DNA of 64,000 bases from Sinorhizobium sp. A49 (GCF_002002725.1 NZ_MUNW01000045.1:18726-82725), one strand, 5' to 3'; positions 46,230-56,167 are shown, counted from the stretch's first letter. Notes: a model not told the origin generated them from the sequence alone. Numbers and translations are program-made.

Positions 46230-46400
46230 GTTAGCCTTGAAGCGGTAGACTTCAAGGCAAGCCTCGCTACATTCGACGGCAGTCCCAGCCGCGCCGCGCT
46301 CTTGAGAGCGTCAAAGCGCGCAGCCGCGTTAAACGCGCCGGATGATTTTCGTCTATCCGACCGAACATCATCCGGCGGAAACCCGATCGGAAAATTTGCC

Positions 46401-47171
46401 ATGGCCGCACTCGAACTCGACCTTTTTCTTTGCCGTACCGACAATTTCGGCGTGCTGGTGCATGACCTCGCAAGCGGCGCCACCGCCTCGATCGACGCGC
46501 CCGAGGAACAACCGATCCTGGAAGCCCTGGAGCGGCGCGGCTGGACGCTCACCCACATCCTCACCACGCACCACCATGGCGACCACGTGGCGGCCAATGT
46601 CGCGCTCAAGGAGCGCTTCGGCGCCACCATCATCGGGCCCGCGGCAGAAGCGGCCAGTATCCCCGGCATCGATAAAAGCGTGCGCCACGGCGAGCGCTTC
46701 GACTTTGCCGGCCACCCGGTCGACGTCATCGAAACGCCCGGCCACACCGCCGGCCATATCTGTTTCCATCTCCCCGAGGACAAGCTGCTCTTTGCCGCCG
46801 ATACGCTGTTTGCACTCGGTTGCGGCCGTCTGTTCGAGGGAACGCCGGAGACGATGTGGCAATCGCTCAGCCGCCTTATCGCCCTGCCCGATGACACAAC
46901 CGTCTATTTCGGCCACGAATACACGTTGTCGAACGCACATTTCGCCGTGACCATCGATCCCGACAATGCCGAGCTGAAGACGCGTGCCGCCGAAATCGAG
47001 GAAACGCGTTGCGATGGTGGCTTTACCGCGCCGACGACCATCGGCCTTGAAAAGCGCACCAACCCGTTCCTGCGCGCCGCAGACCCGAAGATCCGTGCGC
47101 ATCTCGGCTTGGAAGGCGCTGCCGATTCCGCTGTCTTTGCCGAAATCCGCAAGCGCAAGGATAATTTCTGA
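46401..47171 (+). CDS. gloB: Hydroxyacylglutathione hydrolase (glyoxalase II)
   Basis: A 256-residue metallo-beta-lactamase hydrolase releasing lactate and glutathione in methylglyoxal detoxification. Metal motif THHHGDH is at 56-62, with further ligands in [27 protein letters not shown] and YFGHEYT, and the C-terminal domain for glutathione. The start at 46401 follows a long upstream shadow frame. It overlaps the cupin gene by one base (TGATG). Confidence 0.93.
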   Translation: MAALELDLFLCRTDNFGVLVHDLASGATASIDAPEEQPILEALERRGWTLTHILTTHHHGDHVAANVALKERFGATIIGPAAEAASIPGIDKSVRHGERFDFAGHPVDVIETPGHTAGHICFHLPEDKLLFAADTLFALGCGRLFEGTPETMWQSLSRLIALPDDTTVYFGHEYTLSNAHFAVTIDPDNAELKTRAAEIEETRCDGGFTAPTTIGLEKRTNPFLRAADPKIRAHLGLEGAADSAVFAEIRKRKDNF

Positions 47172-47614
47172 TGGCGTTGGACCAGCAACTGACCCCTGCC
47201 GCCATCATCGACGTGCTTGGACTGACGCGCCATCCGGAGGGCGGGTGGTACGTCCAGACCTTCCGTGACGGCAACGGCGGGCCGCGTGGCCACTCGACGG
47301 CGATCTACTACCTGCTGGAGCGCGGAGAGCGCTCGCACTGGCATCGGGTGCACGATGCCGCGGAGATCTGGCATCACTATGCCGGTGCGCCGCTGGAGCT
47401 CAGCATCGCCGCCGACGGCGCGCCGGCAACGGTGCTGCGTCTCGGTCCCGGCATTCTGGACGGCGAGCGCCCGCAAGGGCTGGTGCCGCCCAACTGGTGG
47501 CAATCGGCCGTCTCGCTCGGCGAGTGGACGCTGGTCGGCTGCACGGTGGCGCCCGGCTTCGATTTCTCGGTCTTCGAGATGGCGGCTCCCGGTTGGGCGC
47601 CGCCTGAGACGTAA
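47171..47614 (+). CDS. Cupin domain protein (DUF985)
   Basis: A 147-residue cupin. LTRHPEGGWYVQTFRD, then the paired cupin motifs SHWHRVHDAAEIWHHYAGAPLEL and WWQSAVSLGEWTLVGCTVAPGFDFSVFEMA, fit DUF985. The family binds metal or nucleoside-sugar-like ligands without known activity in most cases. A one-base overlap with gloB suggests coupling. Confidence 0.85.
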   Translation: MALDQQLTPAAIIDVLGLTRHPEGGWYVQTFRDGNGGPRGHSTAIYYLLERGERSHWHRVHDAAEIWHHYAGAPLELSIAADGAPATVLRLGPGILDGERPQGLVPPNWWQSAVSLGEWTLVGCTVAPGFDFSVFEMAAPGWAPPET

Positions 47615-47631
47615 TCCGACGAGACCCCGTT

Positions 47632-48519
47632 TTACTCCGCGGGTTGCGCAGCGCGCGCCTTGCGAAAGATCATGTCCTTGGCCGCGAGTACCGCTCCGCC
47701 GGTAACGAAGAGGCATGCGGCGGCGATGCGCCATGACGGCTCGGCAAAACCGAACAGGATCAGGATCAGCGTCGACAGCACCGGTGCGGCGTAGCTGGCA
47801 ACGCCAAGCAGCTGGATATTGCCGTTCTTCACGCCAAAGTCCCAGGCGTAGAAGGCAGCCCCCACCGGCAGCAGGCCGAGGCCCACGACGGCCAGCCACT
47901 CGAATGTCGTTTCCGGCCAGACGGTGGTTTCCAGGCCGAGATGGCAGAGGAACGAGAGCAGCGATGTCGCCAGGCAGAAGCCGGTGACGACATCGGTCGA
48001 GACCGCCTCGAAACGGCGCGTCAAAAGCGAATAGCCGGACCAGGTGAAGGCGCAGAGCAAAGCGGCGCCGTAGCCCATGAGATAGGCGTCGTCAAAGGCG
48101 ATACCGTTGCGGGCGATGATCATGATCGTGCCCATCAGGCCTGAAAGCGCGCCGGCAACGTGATACCAGCGCAGCCGTTCGCCCGGCAGAAGGGCGGAGC
48201 CGACGACGATCAGCAGCGGCCAGAGATAGGCAATGAGGCCCGCCTCGACAGGCGGCGCGCTGCGAAGCGCGGTAAAATAGAAAAAGTGATAGCCGAAAAG
48301 GCCGGCAATTCCGGTGATCCAGACCGTGGCCGGCTGCTTCAAAAGCGCCAACCGCTCTGGCTTGAGTGCAAGAACGACCAGCCCGGGAATGCTGCCGATG
48401 AGGAAACAGATCGCCGACAGCTGGAACGGCGGCATCTTGCCGGATGCAGCGGTAAACAGCGCCAGAAGCGACCACATCAGAATCGCGGTCGCACCGATCA
48501 ACGTTGCCTTGAATTTCAT
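47632..48519 (-). CDS. DMT-family exporter (EamA; YddG-like)
   Basis: A 295-residue transporter with two EamA repeats and about ten helices. The first repeat holds FKATLIGATAILMWSLLALFTAASGKMPPFQL and the second FTWSGYSLLTRRF. The pattern matches aromatic-amino-acid/metabolite exporters such as YddG, but the substrate cannot be read. Convergent with the cupin gene. Confidence 0.86.
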   Translation of the reverse strand: MKFKATLIGATAILMWSLLALFTAASGKMPPFQLSAICFLIGSIPGLVVLALKPERLALLKQPATVWITGIAGLFGYHFFYFTALRSAPPVEAGLIAYLWPLLIVVGSALLPGERLRWYHVAGALSGLMGTIMIIARNGIAFDDAYLMGYGAALLCAFTWSGYSLLTRRFEAVSTDVVTGFCLATSLLSFLCHLGLETTVWPETTFEWLAVVGLGLLPVGAAFYAWDFGVKNGNIQLLGVASYAAPVLSTLILILFGFAEPSWRIAAACLFVTGGAVLAAKDMIFRKARAAQPAE

Positions 48520-48631
48520 ATCTTATCCCCTCGTGCGGCCTCCAACTGCCACGGCGCTGTAGGAGAAACCGGCGCGGATAAAATCATGACTCGGCGTCGA
48601 ATGTTAGTGATAATCTCCACCAACGGGAGGT

Positions 48632-49408
48632 TCAACCGCCGAAACGCGTCGCCGAAACCGTCACGGGACCTAGTTTGGTCGGGATGCGCACATAGACCGG
48701 CGCATAGACATCGACAGCATCGGATTTGGCGAACCAGATTTCCATGGTCTGCAGACGCTTGAGATACTCGACATCTTCGCGGCCCTTCTTGTAGCCTGCC
48801 CTCGGAACGAAGCGAATACCGCAGACGATCGCCTCTCCGTCGAACCCCTTGGTCTTGAAGGGCCTGGTTCCCTTCGCCGACAGCTTGATGTCGAGACGCG
48901 ATTCGCCGTCGAAGATCGGCAGTGTATTGGGGCAGACGCGGGCATTGCCCGGAATGATCAGGCCGGATAGCGGATCGAGTACGTTGCGCATGTCGCGCGA
49001 GGTCAACGGCACCCAGTTCTTCGGCAGCGGCGTGCGCTTCGGTGTCATGCTGGCATGCACGACGTTGCCGTTGGCGTAGGTGACATTGATCGCTCGGCCC
49101 TTCTTGCCGCTGCGATAGGACATCGAATATTCGTTTGCGCGCAGATGGTCGCGGCCGATAACGCCCGAAACACGGGTCTGGCCCGATGTCCGGCTGAAGA
49201 TGTCGACGAGGCCGGCTGAATGCAGCGTTCCGGATATCGTGTAGCGATTCTTTTCAAGGGCCGTATGGAATGACGCTCTCGCAAGCGGCAATCCGGCGAG
49301 CGAAATGCTGTAATCCGTCTGATGCTCGATATCGGCAGCAAGCGATGCTGTGGAAAACAATGCCGCTGACAAAAGCGCTACCGCGCGAGAACCGATGCGC
49401 AACTTCAT
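48632..49408 (-). CDS. DUF3108 periplasmic protein
   Basis: A 258-residue protein with a signal peptide (1-24, ending SLAADI). A beta-rich body carries YSISLAGLPLARASFHTALEKNRYTISGTLHSAGLVD and RTPLPKNWVPLTSRDMRNVLDPLSG, typical of DUF3108. The family resembles lipocalin-like or lipoprotein-transport folds; function unknown. Two cysteines, in ARVCPN and AIVCGI, may pair. It has no operon partner in view. Confidence 0.85.
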   Translation of the reverse strand: MKLRIGSRAVALLSAALFSTASLAADIEHQTDYSISLAGLPLARASFHTALEKNRYTISGTLHSAGLVDIFSRTSGQTRVSGVIGRDHLRANEYSMSYRSGKKGRAINVTYANGNVVHASMTPKRTPLPKNWVPLTSRDMRNVLDPLSGLIIPGNARVCPNTLPIFDGESRLDIKLSAKGTRPFKTKGFDGEAIVCGIRFVPRAGYKKGREDVEYLKRLQTMEIWFAKSDAVDVYAPVYVRIPTKLGPVTVSATRFGG

Positions 49409-49798
49409 GCCCTAAGAGATCCATCACTCGAATGTCGTCGCAATGCCTTGGAATGCAGGTCGTTTGCGGCTTTTCTAGGCCTTTTCCGGGAGATCCGGCC
49501 GCGGGACCCAAAGCCGTGCCATGGACCTCTCCTGCATCCACAGGACAACAGATAGCGCATGATGAATGGGCTTGGAATGGCTGTCGCGAAGCATTAGTGT
49601 GGGCGCAATCAAGCTTGCCCGATGCAGAAACGGCCGCAAGAAACGGCGGTTTTCCGAGAATGCAAGAGGTTTGGCTTGACGTGCGGGCAGTCTCTGACTA
49701 TAGAACCGCAACTTTCCAATAATGGCCAACAGGAACGCGGCCTGGGCTCTGGGCCCGCTACCGCATCGTCCGGCGGCGATAAAGAGAATAGGTGTACC
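49409..49798. other. 390-base gap holding the rpmB promoter and leader
   Basis: No gene is supported. The right half carries the rpmB promoter (49675-49703) and its roughly 90-base leader. The left half, before DUF3108, has no recognisable signal beyond its promoter space. Confidence 0.6.
49675..49703 (+). promoter_or_regulatory. Sigma-70 promoter of rpmB
   Basis: CTTGAC at 49675-49680, a 17-base spacer, CTATAG at 49698-49703. This is one base off the Sinorhizobium consensus CTTGAC-N17-CTATAT. Transcription would start near 49710, leaving an 89-base leader. Confidence 0.7.
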
Positions 49799-50095
49799 AT
49801 GTCCCGTAGTTGCGAATTGACCGGCAAGGGCGTCCAGTCGGGCAACAATGTCAGCCACGCCAACAACAAGACCAAGCGCAAGTTCTTCCCGAACCTGTGC
49901 AACGTCACGCTGATTTCCGATGCTCTCGGCCAGCGCTTCCGTCTGCGCGTTTCCGCAGCAGCTCTCCGTTCGGTTGAACACCGCGGCGGCCTCGACGCTT
50001 TCCTCGTGAAGGCTGACGAGAACGAACTGAGCATGCGCGCTCGCCTGCTGCGCCGTCAGATCGTCAAGAAGAACGCTGAAGCCGCTGCCGCTTAA
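49799..50095 (+). CDS. rpmB: 50S ribosomal protein L28
   Basis: A 98-residue L28. It has [31 protein letters not shown] and the alphaproteobacterial C-terminal extension ending KKNAEAAAA. Full length for the group. A typical housekeeping promoter lies upstream and a strong terminator follows. Confidence 0.98.
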   Translation: MSRSCELTGKGVQSGNNVSHANNKTKRKFFPNLCNVTLISDALGQRFRLRVSAAALRSVEHRGGLDAFLVKADENELSMRARLLRRQIVKKNAEAAAA

Positions 50096-50128
50096 TCGGC
50101 GCCAGCGTCTGTCTTCGACACGACTTTA

Positions 50129-50162
50129 AAAAGGCTTGCGGGTTTATCCGGCAAGCCTTTTT
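50129..50162 (+). terminator. Intrinsic terminator of rpmB
   Basis: AAAAGGCTTGC pairs with GCAAGCCTTTT, an 11-bp stem with an 11-base loop, followed by a T run. Confidence 0.9.
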
Positions 50163-50220
50163 CTCGTGTGCAATTTGCAGATTTTCATCGGCCCGGCGTT
50201 AAAGCCTGGCTTCCGCTCAA

Positions 50221-50250
50221 CTGGTGGCATCTCCCAGGATAAAAAAATGC
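50221..50250 (+). promoter_or_regulatory. Hairpin/pseudoknot over the start of the queuosine-precursor transporter
   Basis: CTGG (50221-50224) and CCAG (50234-50237) form a stem covering part of the AGGA Shine-Dalgarno. An A-rich tail then leads to the ATG at 50247, and loop bases GCAT (50227-50230) can pair with ATGC of the start codon. The layout resembles a preQ1-I riboswitch. The 4-bp stem is short, so this stays a candidate. Confidence 0.35.
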
Positions 50251-50885
50251 TGATCAACCGTACGTTCTTCATCTATGTCGCACTCATGACCCTGGTGGTC
50301 GTGGCCTCGAACTTCCTCGTTCAGTACCCGCTGCCAGGCTCGATCGCCGGCATGCAGCTCGGCGATCTCCTGACCTGGGGCGCCTTCAGCTATCCCTTCG
50401 CCTTCCTCGTCACCGACCTGACCAACCGCCATTTCGGCCCGCGCATTGCGCGTCGTGTCGTCGTCGTCGGCTTCCTCGTAGCGATCGTCCTCTCCTTCTT
50501 CGCCGCCACGCCGCGCATCGCGATCGCCTCTGGCTCCGCCTTCCTGTTCGGCCAGTTGCTCGATATCTCGGTGTTCAACAGGCTCCGCCGCCAGAGCTGG
50601 TGGCAGGCGCCGCTGGCAGGTTCGCTGATCGGCTCGGCCCTCGACACGGCGATGTTCTTCTCCTTCGCTTTTGCGCCGTTCTTCGTGTTCTTCGGACCGA
50701 ATGACAGCTTTGCTCTGGAGACGGCACCACTGCTCGGCATCCTCGCGACAGAAGCCCCGCGCTGGATCTCCTGGGCGCTTGGCGACCTCTCTGTGAAGAT
50801 CCTCTGCGGCATCGTTATGTTGATGCCCTATGGCGCGCTGATGAGCGTGATCAAGCCCATGCCTTCGGGCAAGGCTGCAGCCTGA
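50247..50885 (+). CDS. Queuosine precursor transporter (YhhQ/VUT family)
   Basis: A 212-residue membrane protein with six helices. NRTFFIYVALMTLVVVASNFLVQYPLPG, then the family motif FPFAFLVTDLTNRHFG (here YPFAFLVTDLTNRHFG) and GSALDTAMFFSFAF identify it. It imports preQ0/preQ1 for tRNA queuosine. gluQ (21.5 kb), acting on queuosine tRNA, is in the same window. The SD region folds as described in a separate entry. Confidence 0.9.
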   Translation: MLINRTFFIYVALMTLVVVASNFLVQYPLPGSIAGMQLGDLLTWGAFSYPFAFLVTDLTNRHFGPRIARRVVVVGFLVAIVLSFFAATPRIAIASGSAFLFGQLLDISVFNRLRRQSWWQAPLAGSLIGSALDTAMFFSFAFAPFFVFFGPNDSFALETAPLLGILATEAPRWISWALGDLSVKILCGIVMLMPYGALMSVIKPMPSGKAAA

Positions 50886-50911
50886 TCCCATCTGAGGCAA
50901 GTGAATTGACG

Positions 50912-50936
50912 ACGGGGCCGAATGGCCCCGTTTTCA
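50912..50936. terminator. Terminator between yhhQ and phytase-like gene
   Basis: ACGGGGCC pairs with GGCCCCGT (8 bp) around a GAAT loop, followed by TTTCATTT. It overlaps the last codon region of the convergent gene. Confidence 0.82.
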
Positions 50937-51926
50937 TTTGATCAGCCGGAATTCCAGCATGAGATTGCGCTCGAGGATCGAGTGGTTGTCGTCGGAGACG
51001 ACGATGACGCTGATATCGCCGTCCGGGCCAGCGACGACGTCGAGGCCCTCCATATTGTCGATCTGATAGCCCATGTCGGCTTCGAGAATGACGGCGCCGT
51101 CGACCACGGCGCCTGGCCGGATGGTGGCGCCGGGAATGCGGCGGATGCGCATGCCGAGACCGGAGGCGAAGTTGAATCGCCGCTCCAGGAGCAGGAGATC
51201 GCCATCGGGCAGGAAAGCGCCGTCGGTGACGGCGTAGGGCTCTGTGCGAACAACTGCGAACGTGCCCTTCATCGGGCCATCGAGAATGCCTGCGAGAAGG
51301 TTGTCCGCCTTGTCGACGCTGCGTTCGGACACGGTGACGACAGCCCCGCCGAGCGGGCCGTCCTTCGGCGAAATGGCGACGGTCTCAAGCCCGCCGTTGC
51401 TGCGAAGCTCGGTTTTTGGGAACGGCAGCGGGAGGCTGCCGACGGGCCTCGCACCGGAAAAGCCCGGGTCGGGGTAGATATCGATACGATGGGCCTGCTC
51501 ATAGCTGACGATCACCTCACCCTCGCGCAGCGCCAACCCTTCCGAATCCACTTTCCACTTCTCGAGCCCGACCGCACCGCTCCTGTCGGCCATCGGCGTT
51601 GCCGTCAGGTCAGTGAGGCCGGAAAGCCTGCCGTCCGCATCGCGGGTCACGGCCCCTTCGAGCCAGTGGCCGGTATCCATGACGGCAACGAACGAAACCC
51701 CATCCGGCCGGAAACGGATGGCCGAAACCGCGCCGAACAAGGCGTTGGGCGACGTCATCTCCAGGCCGCCGATGAATTCCAGCTGACCGAACCGCGTCTG
51801 GCTGGAACCGACCTTGAAAGCGTCTATCTGCCGGCTGCGAATGGGCAGCGTCTCACTGCCACCGGCCGCCCACGCCACACCGGTCGAGGCCAGCAGAAAA
51901 ACAACGAGGAGACCGCGGCCAAGCAT
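50934..51926 (-). CDS. Esterase-like activity of phytase family protein
   Basis: A 330-residue exported protein. The signal peptide (LLVVFLLASTGVAWAAGG) is followed by a beta-propeller-like phytase-like domain with FIGGLEMTSPNALFGAVSAIRF, VDSEGLALREGEVIVSYEQAHRI, GGLETVAISPKDG and IDNMEGLDVVAG. The family is annotated from weak esterase/phytase similarity; the substrate is not known. It lies downstream of cobT on the same strand with a 109-base gap, and may be independent. Confidence 0.85.
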   Translation of the reverse strand: MLGRGLLVVFLLASTGVAWAAGGSETLPIRSRQIDAFKVGSSQTRFGQLEFIGGLEMTSPNALFGAVSAIRFRPDGVSFVAVMDTGHWLEGAVTRDADGRLSGLTDLTATPMADRSGAVGLEKWKVDSEGLALREGEVIVSYEQAHRIDIYPDPGFSGARPVGSLPLPFPKTELRSNGGLETVAISPKDGPLGGAVVTVSERSVDKADNLLAGILDGPMKGTFAVVRTEPYAVTDGAFLPDGDLLLLERRFNFASGLGMRIRRIPGATIRPGAVVDGAVILEADMGYQIDNMEGLDVVAGPDGDISVIVVSDDNHSILERNLMLEFRLIK

Positions 51927-52035
51927 CAAGGAGTTCCTTCGGTCGGGCAGGAGAGGCAAGGAGGGGAAGACGGCGACCGCGGCACCGCTTTGGGATGAAC
52001 GGGGCGACGGAAGGTCGCCCCGGCTTCGCGAAAGA

Positions 52036-53931
52036 TTACCCTGCGCGGCGCATACGCCCGGGACGGCGGCGCATGCTTTCGTCTTCGAACAGATCGGCAA
52101 GTTGCTCGGTCATCGCGCCGGCCAGTTCGTCCGCATCGACGATCGTCACGGCGCGGCGGTAGTAGCGCGTCACGTCGTGACCAATGCCGATTGCCAAAAG
52201 CTCGACAGGCGAGCGCGTCTCGATCTGCTCGATCACGGCGCGCAGATGCCGTTCGAGATAGTTGCCCGGATTGACCGACAGCGTCGAATCGTCGACCGGC
52301 GCGCCATCCGAAATCATCATCAGGATGCGGCGCTGCTCGCGACGCGCCATCAGCCGCTCATGCGCCCAGATCAGCGCCTCGCCGTCGATGTTTTCCTTAA
52401 GCAGTCCCTCGCGCATCATCAGCCCGAGATTGCGGCGCGCACGCCGCCACGGCGCATCTGCCGACTTGTAGATGATGTGGCGCAGGTCGTTGAGGCGGCC
52501 CGGCGATTGCGGCTTGCCGCCAGCCAGCCACTTCTCGCGCGATTGCCCACCCTTCCACGCCTTGGTGGTAAAGCCGAGGATCTCGACCTTGACGCCGCAA
52601 CGCTCAAGCGTGCGCGCCAGAATGTCGGCACAGGTCGCCGCAACCGTGATCGGCCGGCCGCGCATGGATCCCGAATTGTCGATCAGGAGGGTCACGACCG
52701 TATCGCGGAAATTGGTATCCTTCTCGCGCTTGAACGACAGCGGCTGCATCGGGTCGATGACGATGCGCTGCAGGCGTGCGCTGTCGAGATAGCCCTCTTC
52801 CAGGTCGAACTCCCAGGACCGGTTCTGCTGCGCCATCAGGCGCCGCTGCAGGCGGTTCGCAAGCCGTCCGACCGCGCCCTGGAGGTGCGAGAGCTGCTTG
52901 TCGAGGAAGGCGCGCAGCCGGTCGAGTTCGGCCTCATCGCACAGTTCTTCCGAAGCGATGGTCTCGTCGAACTCGCGGGTGAAGACGGTGTAATCGACCT
53001 TTTCGTTGAAATCGGCAAAGGGCTGGTTCGGACGCTTGACCTCGCCGGGTGTCTCGCTGTCCTCGTCGCCCTCGTCCTGCAGGTCGTCGTCGGAAATCTC
53101 CGCGCCGTCCATCTCGCCTTCTTCCATCTGCTCTTCGGCAGCCTGGTTTTCGTCGGCGGGGGCGGCGTCGTCACCGGCCTCCTCGTCGCTGGCGTTCTCG
53201 TCCTGCTCCTGGCTGCGCGGCTGATCCTCGTCGGTCTCGCTTTCCTGCTCGTCCGGCTCGATGTCGTCGTCACCATATTTTTCGGCAACGTCCATCGATG
53301 TCAGCATGTCGCGCACCACCCGGGCGAAAGCCTGCTGGTCGTTGAGCGTCGACGACAAGTTCTTGATGTCGCCGGCGGCCTTCTCCTCGATGAAGTCGCG
53401 CCAGAGATCGAGCACCTTGCCGGCGGATGCCGGCGGCTTCTCGCCAGTCAGCTTTTCGCGCACCAGAAGCGCAACGGCCTCGCCGAGCGGCGCGTCGGCC
53501 TGTTTGCTGATCGCGCCGAAATTGGCCTTGGAATATTTCTCCTCGAGCATCGAGCTCAGGTTCTTGGCAACGCCTTCCATGCGCAGCGAGCCGATCGCCT
53601 CGACCCGAGCCTGCTCGACGGCATCGAAAATCACCCGCGCATCGGACCCCTGCGGCGACATCGTCGCGTGGATACGGGCGTCGTGACAGGCCTTGCGCAG
53701 CGCCATGCTGTCGCCGAGACCGCGCGTTACGGCTAGTTCCTGCCGCGTCGGGCGCTTCGATATTTCAGGCAGACGGATGCGCTCGCCGGTGATGCCCGGC
53801 CGCTCGTTGGCGAAGGCCACCTCCACCTCGGCATCACCCGCAATCGATCGGATGCAGCCGGAGAGCGCCCGCTTGAACGGTTCGGCTGCATTTTCGCGCG
53901 TGGTCGGCTTTGCCTTGGAGTTCGAGCTCAC
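52036..53931 (-). CDS. cobT: Aerobic cobaltochelatase subunit CobT
   Basis: A 631-residue subunit of the CobNST cobaltochelatase, which inserts cobalt into hydrogenobyrinic acid a,c-diamide in aerobic cobalamin synthesis. A long acidic linker is at about 221-295. The C-terminal von Willebrand A domain has MIDAS motif DNSGSM (418-423). The length matches the described enzyme from Pseudomonas denitrificans, an Ensifer-like strain. It is downstream of cobS with 103 bases containing two hairpins; cobN is not in the window. Confidence 0.96.
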   Translation of the reverse strand: MSSNSKAKPTTRENAAEPFKRALSGCIRSIAGDAEVEVAFANERPGITGERIRLPEISKRPTRQELAVTRGLGDSMALRKACHDARIHATMSPQGSDARVIFDAVEQARVEAIGSLRMEGVAKNLSSMLEEKYSKANFGAISKQADAPLGEAVALLVREKLTGEKPPASAGKVLDLWRDFIEEKAAGDIKNLSSTLNDQQAFARVVRDMLTSMDVAEKYGDDDIEPDEQESETDEDQPRSQEQDENASDEEAGDDAAPADENQAAEEQMEEGEMDGAEISDDDLQDEGDEDSETPGEVKRPNQPFADFNEKVDYTVFTREFDETIASEELCDEAELDRLRAFLDKQLSHLQGAVGRLANRLQRRLMAQQNRSWEFDLEEGYLDSARLQRIVIDPMQPLSFKREKDTNFRDTVVTLLIDNSGSMRGRPITVAATCADILARTLERCGVKVEILGFTTKAWKGGQSREKWLAGGKPQSPGRLNDLRHIIYKSADAPWRRARRNLGLMMREGLLKENIDGEALIWAHERLMARREQRRILMMISDGAPVDDSTLSVNPGNYLERHLRAVIEQIETRSPVELLAIGIGHDVTRYYRRAVTIVDADELAGAMTEQLADLFEDESMRRRPGRMRRAG

Positions 53932-53955
53932 GACAGTTCCTTCTTCAGCCAGATG

Positions 53956-54028
53956 CGATGATGTCCGGGCCGGACATCATCGAGTTTGCCACAGAGACAC
54001 AGTCCGTCCTTCAAGGAGAAAGACGGAC
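53956..54028 (-). promoter_or_regulatory. Two intergenic hairpins between cobS and cobT
   Basis: First hairpin: CGATGATGTCCG pairs perfectly with CGGACATCATCG around GGC (53956-53982). Second: GTCCGTC pairs with GACGGAC (54002-54028). Neither is followed by a T run, so they look like RNA-stability or translation-control elements rather than terminators. Confidence 0.55.
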
Positions 54029-54034
54029 CATGGA

Positions 54035-55030
54035 TCAGGCAGTGGCTTCAAGCACGATGTTGGCAGCGCTTTCCTTCAGCTCAACGCCGAAGGCGCGCTG
54101 GTAATGCTCGGCGACCAGCGCCCGCTCCAACTCGTCGCACTTGTTGAGGAAGGTCACGCGGAAGGCGAAGGCGATATCGCCGAAGATGTAGGCGTTCTCT
54201 GCCCAGGTGATGACCGTACGCGGGCTCATCACCGTCGACAGGTCGCCGTTGATAAAGGCGGCACGGGTGAGATCCGCAACGCGCACCATCTTGGAGACGG
54301 TCTCTCGGCCCTTGTCGGCGGTAAAGCCCTTGACCTTGGCAGCGACGATGTCGACTTCCTTGTCGTGCGGCAGGTAGTTGAGCGTCGTTACGATCGACCA
54401 GCGGTCCATCTGCGCCTGGTTGATCTGCTGCGTGCCGTGGTAAAGGCCGGTGGTGTCGCCGAGGCCGACCGTGTTGGCGGTCGCAAACAGACGGAAGGCC
54501 GGGTGCGGGCGAATGACGCGGCTCTGGTCGAGCAGCGTCAGGCGGCCGGAGGATTCCAGCACGCGCTGGATGACGAACATCACATCCGGGCGGCCGGCAT
54601 CGTACTCGTCGAAGACGAGCGCGACATTGTGCTGGTAGGCCCAGGGCAGAATGCCGTCCTTGAACTCGGTGACCTGCATGCCGTCCTTGACGACGATCGC
54701 ATCCTTGCCGACGAGATCGATACGGCTGACATGGCTGTCGAGGTTGACGCGCACGCACGGCCAATTGAGGCGCGCTGCGACCTGCTCGATGTGGGTGGAC
54801 TTACCGGTACCATGATAGCCCGAGACCATCACGCGTCGGTTATGGGCAAAGCCTGCGAGAATGGCGAGCGTGGTTTCGCGGTCGAAGAGGTAGTCCGGAT
54901 CGAGGTCCGGCACGTAGGCGTCGGCCTTCGAATAGGCGGGAACGCGCAAATCCGTATCAATGCCAAAAACCTCCCGAACCGAGACGGTCGTGTCGGGGAG
55001 GTTGGAAATGTCGAGGTCAATCTTGCTCAT
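54035..55030 (-). CDS. cobS: Aerobic cobaltochelatase subunit CobS
   Basis: A 331-residue AAA+ ATPase of cobaltochelatase. Walker [10 protein letters not shown] (71-79), Walker [17 protein letters not shown], and sensor motif [13 protein letters not shown] are present. It forms hexameric rings with CobT. ATG at 55030 is favoured over one 3 bases upstream because GGAG is better spaced. It is 73 bases downstream of the J-protein gene. Confidence 0.96.
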   Translation of the reverse strand: MSKIDLDISNLPDTTVSVREVFGIDTDLRVPAYSKADAYVPDLDPDYLFDRETTLAILAGFAHNRRVMVSGYHGTGKSTHIEQVAARLNWPCVRVNLDSHVSRIDLVGKDAIVVKDGMQVTEFKDGILPWAYQHNVALVFDEYDAGRPDVMFVIQRVLESSGRLTLLDQSRVIRPHPAFRLFATANTVGLGDTTGLYHGTQQINQAQMDRWSIVTTLNYLPHDKEVDIVAAKVKGFTADKGRETVSKMVRVADLTRAAFINGDLSTVMSPRTVITWAENAYIFGDIAFAFRVTFLNKCDELERALVAEHYQRAFGVELKESAANIVLEATA

Positions 55031-55103
55031 CATGTCTCCAGAGCGGCCACCGGCGGCACCCGCGCATTCGCCTGCAAAAGTGCTTCTGTAATAATCCGCG
55101 TTG

Positions 55104-55739
55104 TTAGCAGAAACCAGCCTGTTTTAACAATTGGTAGGCCTGAATTACTGCACGAAAACGCTCCTCCGATCCCCTGTCTCCGCCATTGGCATCGGGGTGG
55201 TGCTTCTTGACCAGTTCCTTGTACGCCGTCTTGATATCGCTGGCGGTCGCCGAAGCGCCGAGGCCGAGCGTCTCGTAGGCCTTGGCCTCGAGCGTCTTCA
55301 GCTTGCGCTGGCGCGGCTCTGGACGACCGGCGCGCGCCTTTGCCTCACTGACGAAGCCGAAGGGATCGCGCATGCGTGCCTGCGCTCCGGCGGAGCCCGA
55401 ACGGGTCTGCGATTGGGTCGGACCATTCTTGGCGTTCTTGTTGACGCCGACGGTCCAGGTCGGGCGATGTCCCGTTATCGCTTCCTTCTGGTAGCGGGCG
55501 ACTTCGCTGTCGGAGAGGCCCGAGAAAAAGTTGTAGCCCTTGTTGTATTCCTTCACATGCTCGAAGCAGAACATGAAGTATTGCCCCTCGGCGTTGCGGC
55601 CGACGGGTGCGCGATGAACGCCCTTCTTGTCGCAGCCGTCCCACTGACAGGTGGGAGCGGACGGTTCAGCGCGCGGCTCGACTTTGCGCCGTGTCCGAAT
55701 GCGATCGAAGTATTTTGAATCGAGTCTCATGGCGCTCAT
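55104..55739 (-). CDS. J-domain protein with N-terminal cysteine-rich region
   Basis: A 211-residue DnaJ-like protein. The N-half has [15 protein letters not shown] and [22 protein letters not shown], a probable zinc-binding group. The J domain is at the C-terminus ([36 protein letters not shown] intact). It lacks the Gly/Phe and central zinc domains of true DnaJ. It is upstream of cobS-cobT on the same strand, so it may help the chelatase, by inference. ATG at 55730 is an alternative start. Confidence 0.85.
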   Translation of the reverse strand: MSAMRLDSKYFDRIRTRRKVEPRAEPSAPTCQWDGCDKKGVHRAPVGRNAEGQYFMFCFEHVKEYNKGYNFFSGLSDSEVARYQKEAITGHRPTWTVGVNKNAKNGPTQSQTRSGSAGAQARMRDPFGFVSEAKARAGRPEPRQRKLKTLEAKAYETLGLGASATASDIKTAYKELVKKHHPDANGGDRGSEERFRAVIQAYQLLKQAGFC

Positions 55740-55882
55740 TATGGGGGTTGGCCGAGGCCACAACAAGAATTGACAAAGCGGAATGTTACTGGCTTTGTGC
55801 GGGCATTTTGCGCCGCCAAGGCAGCATCGCCGGACCCGACCAGAACAAGGGCATCCAGCAACCAAGGAAATGGGACGGAAGA

Positions 55883-56164
55883 ATGTCGCTCAGGGACACG
55901 ATCGAACGGAAACTGACGGAAGCTTTCCATCCCGAACGGTTGGCCGTGATCAACGAGAGCCACCTGCATGCGGGCCATCAACCGGATTTCGACGGCGGCA
56001 GCGAAACTCATATGCGCGTGCGCATCGTTGCCGACGCCTTTGCCGGCATGAGCCGCGTTGCGCGCCATCGCGCCATCAACGACCTCCTGAAGCCCGAACT
56101 CGACGCCGGCCTGCACGCGCTGGCCGTTGAACCTGCAGCCCCAGGCGAACCGACGCGCTGGTAG
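55883..56164 (+). CDS. bolA: BolA family protein
   Basis: A 93-residue BolA-like protein. It has LAVINESHLHAGHQPDFDGGSETHMRVRIVADAFAGMSRVARHRAINDLL with the conserved histidine. BolA proteins work with monothiol glutaredoxins in iron-sulfur and iron regulation. It diverges from the J-protein gene over 143 bases; convergent with the CorC-like gene 3 bases away. Confidence 0.92.
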   Translation: MSLRDTIERKLTEAFHPERLAVINESHLHAGHQPDFDGGSETHMRVRIVADAFAGMSRVARHRAINDLLKPELDAGLHALAVEPAAPGEPTRW

Positions 56165-56167
56165 CCA

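Noticed and set aside
49722..49820. 32-codon upstream frame overlapping the rpmB start
   Set aside because: No Shine-Dalgarno, no recognisable attenuator, and a GC-rich frame of this size is expected by chance. Kept only as a remote possibility.
55034..55103. Cobalamin riboswitch before cobS
   Set aside because: The 73-base gap is too short, and the 55740-55882 region also lacks a recognisable B12 box.
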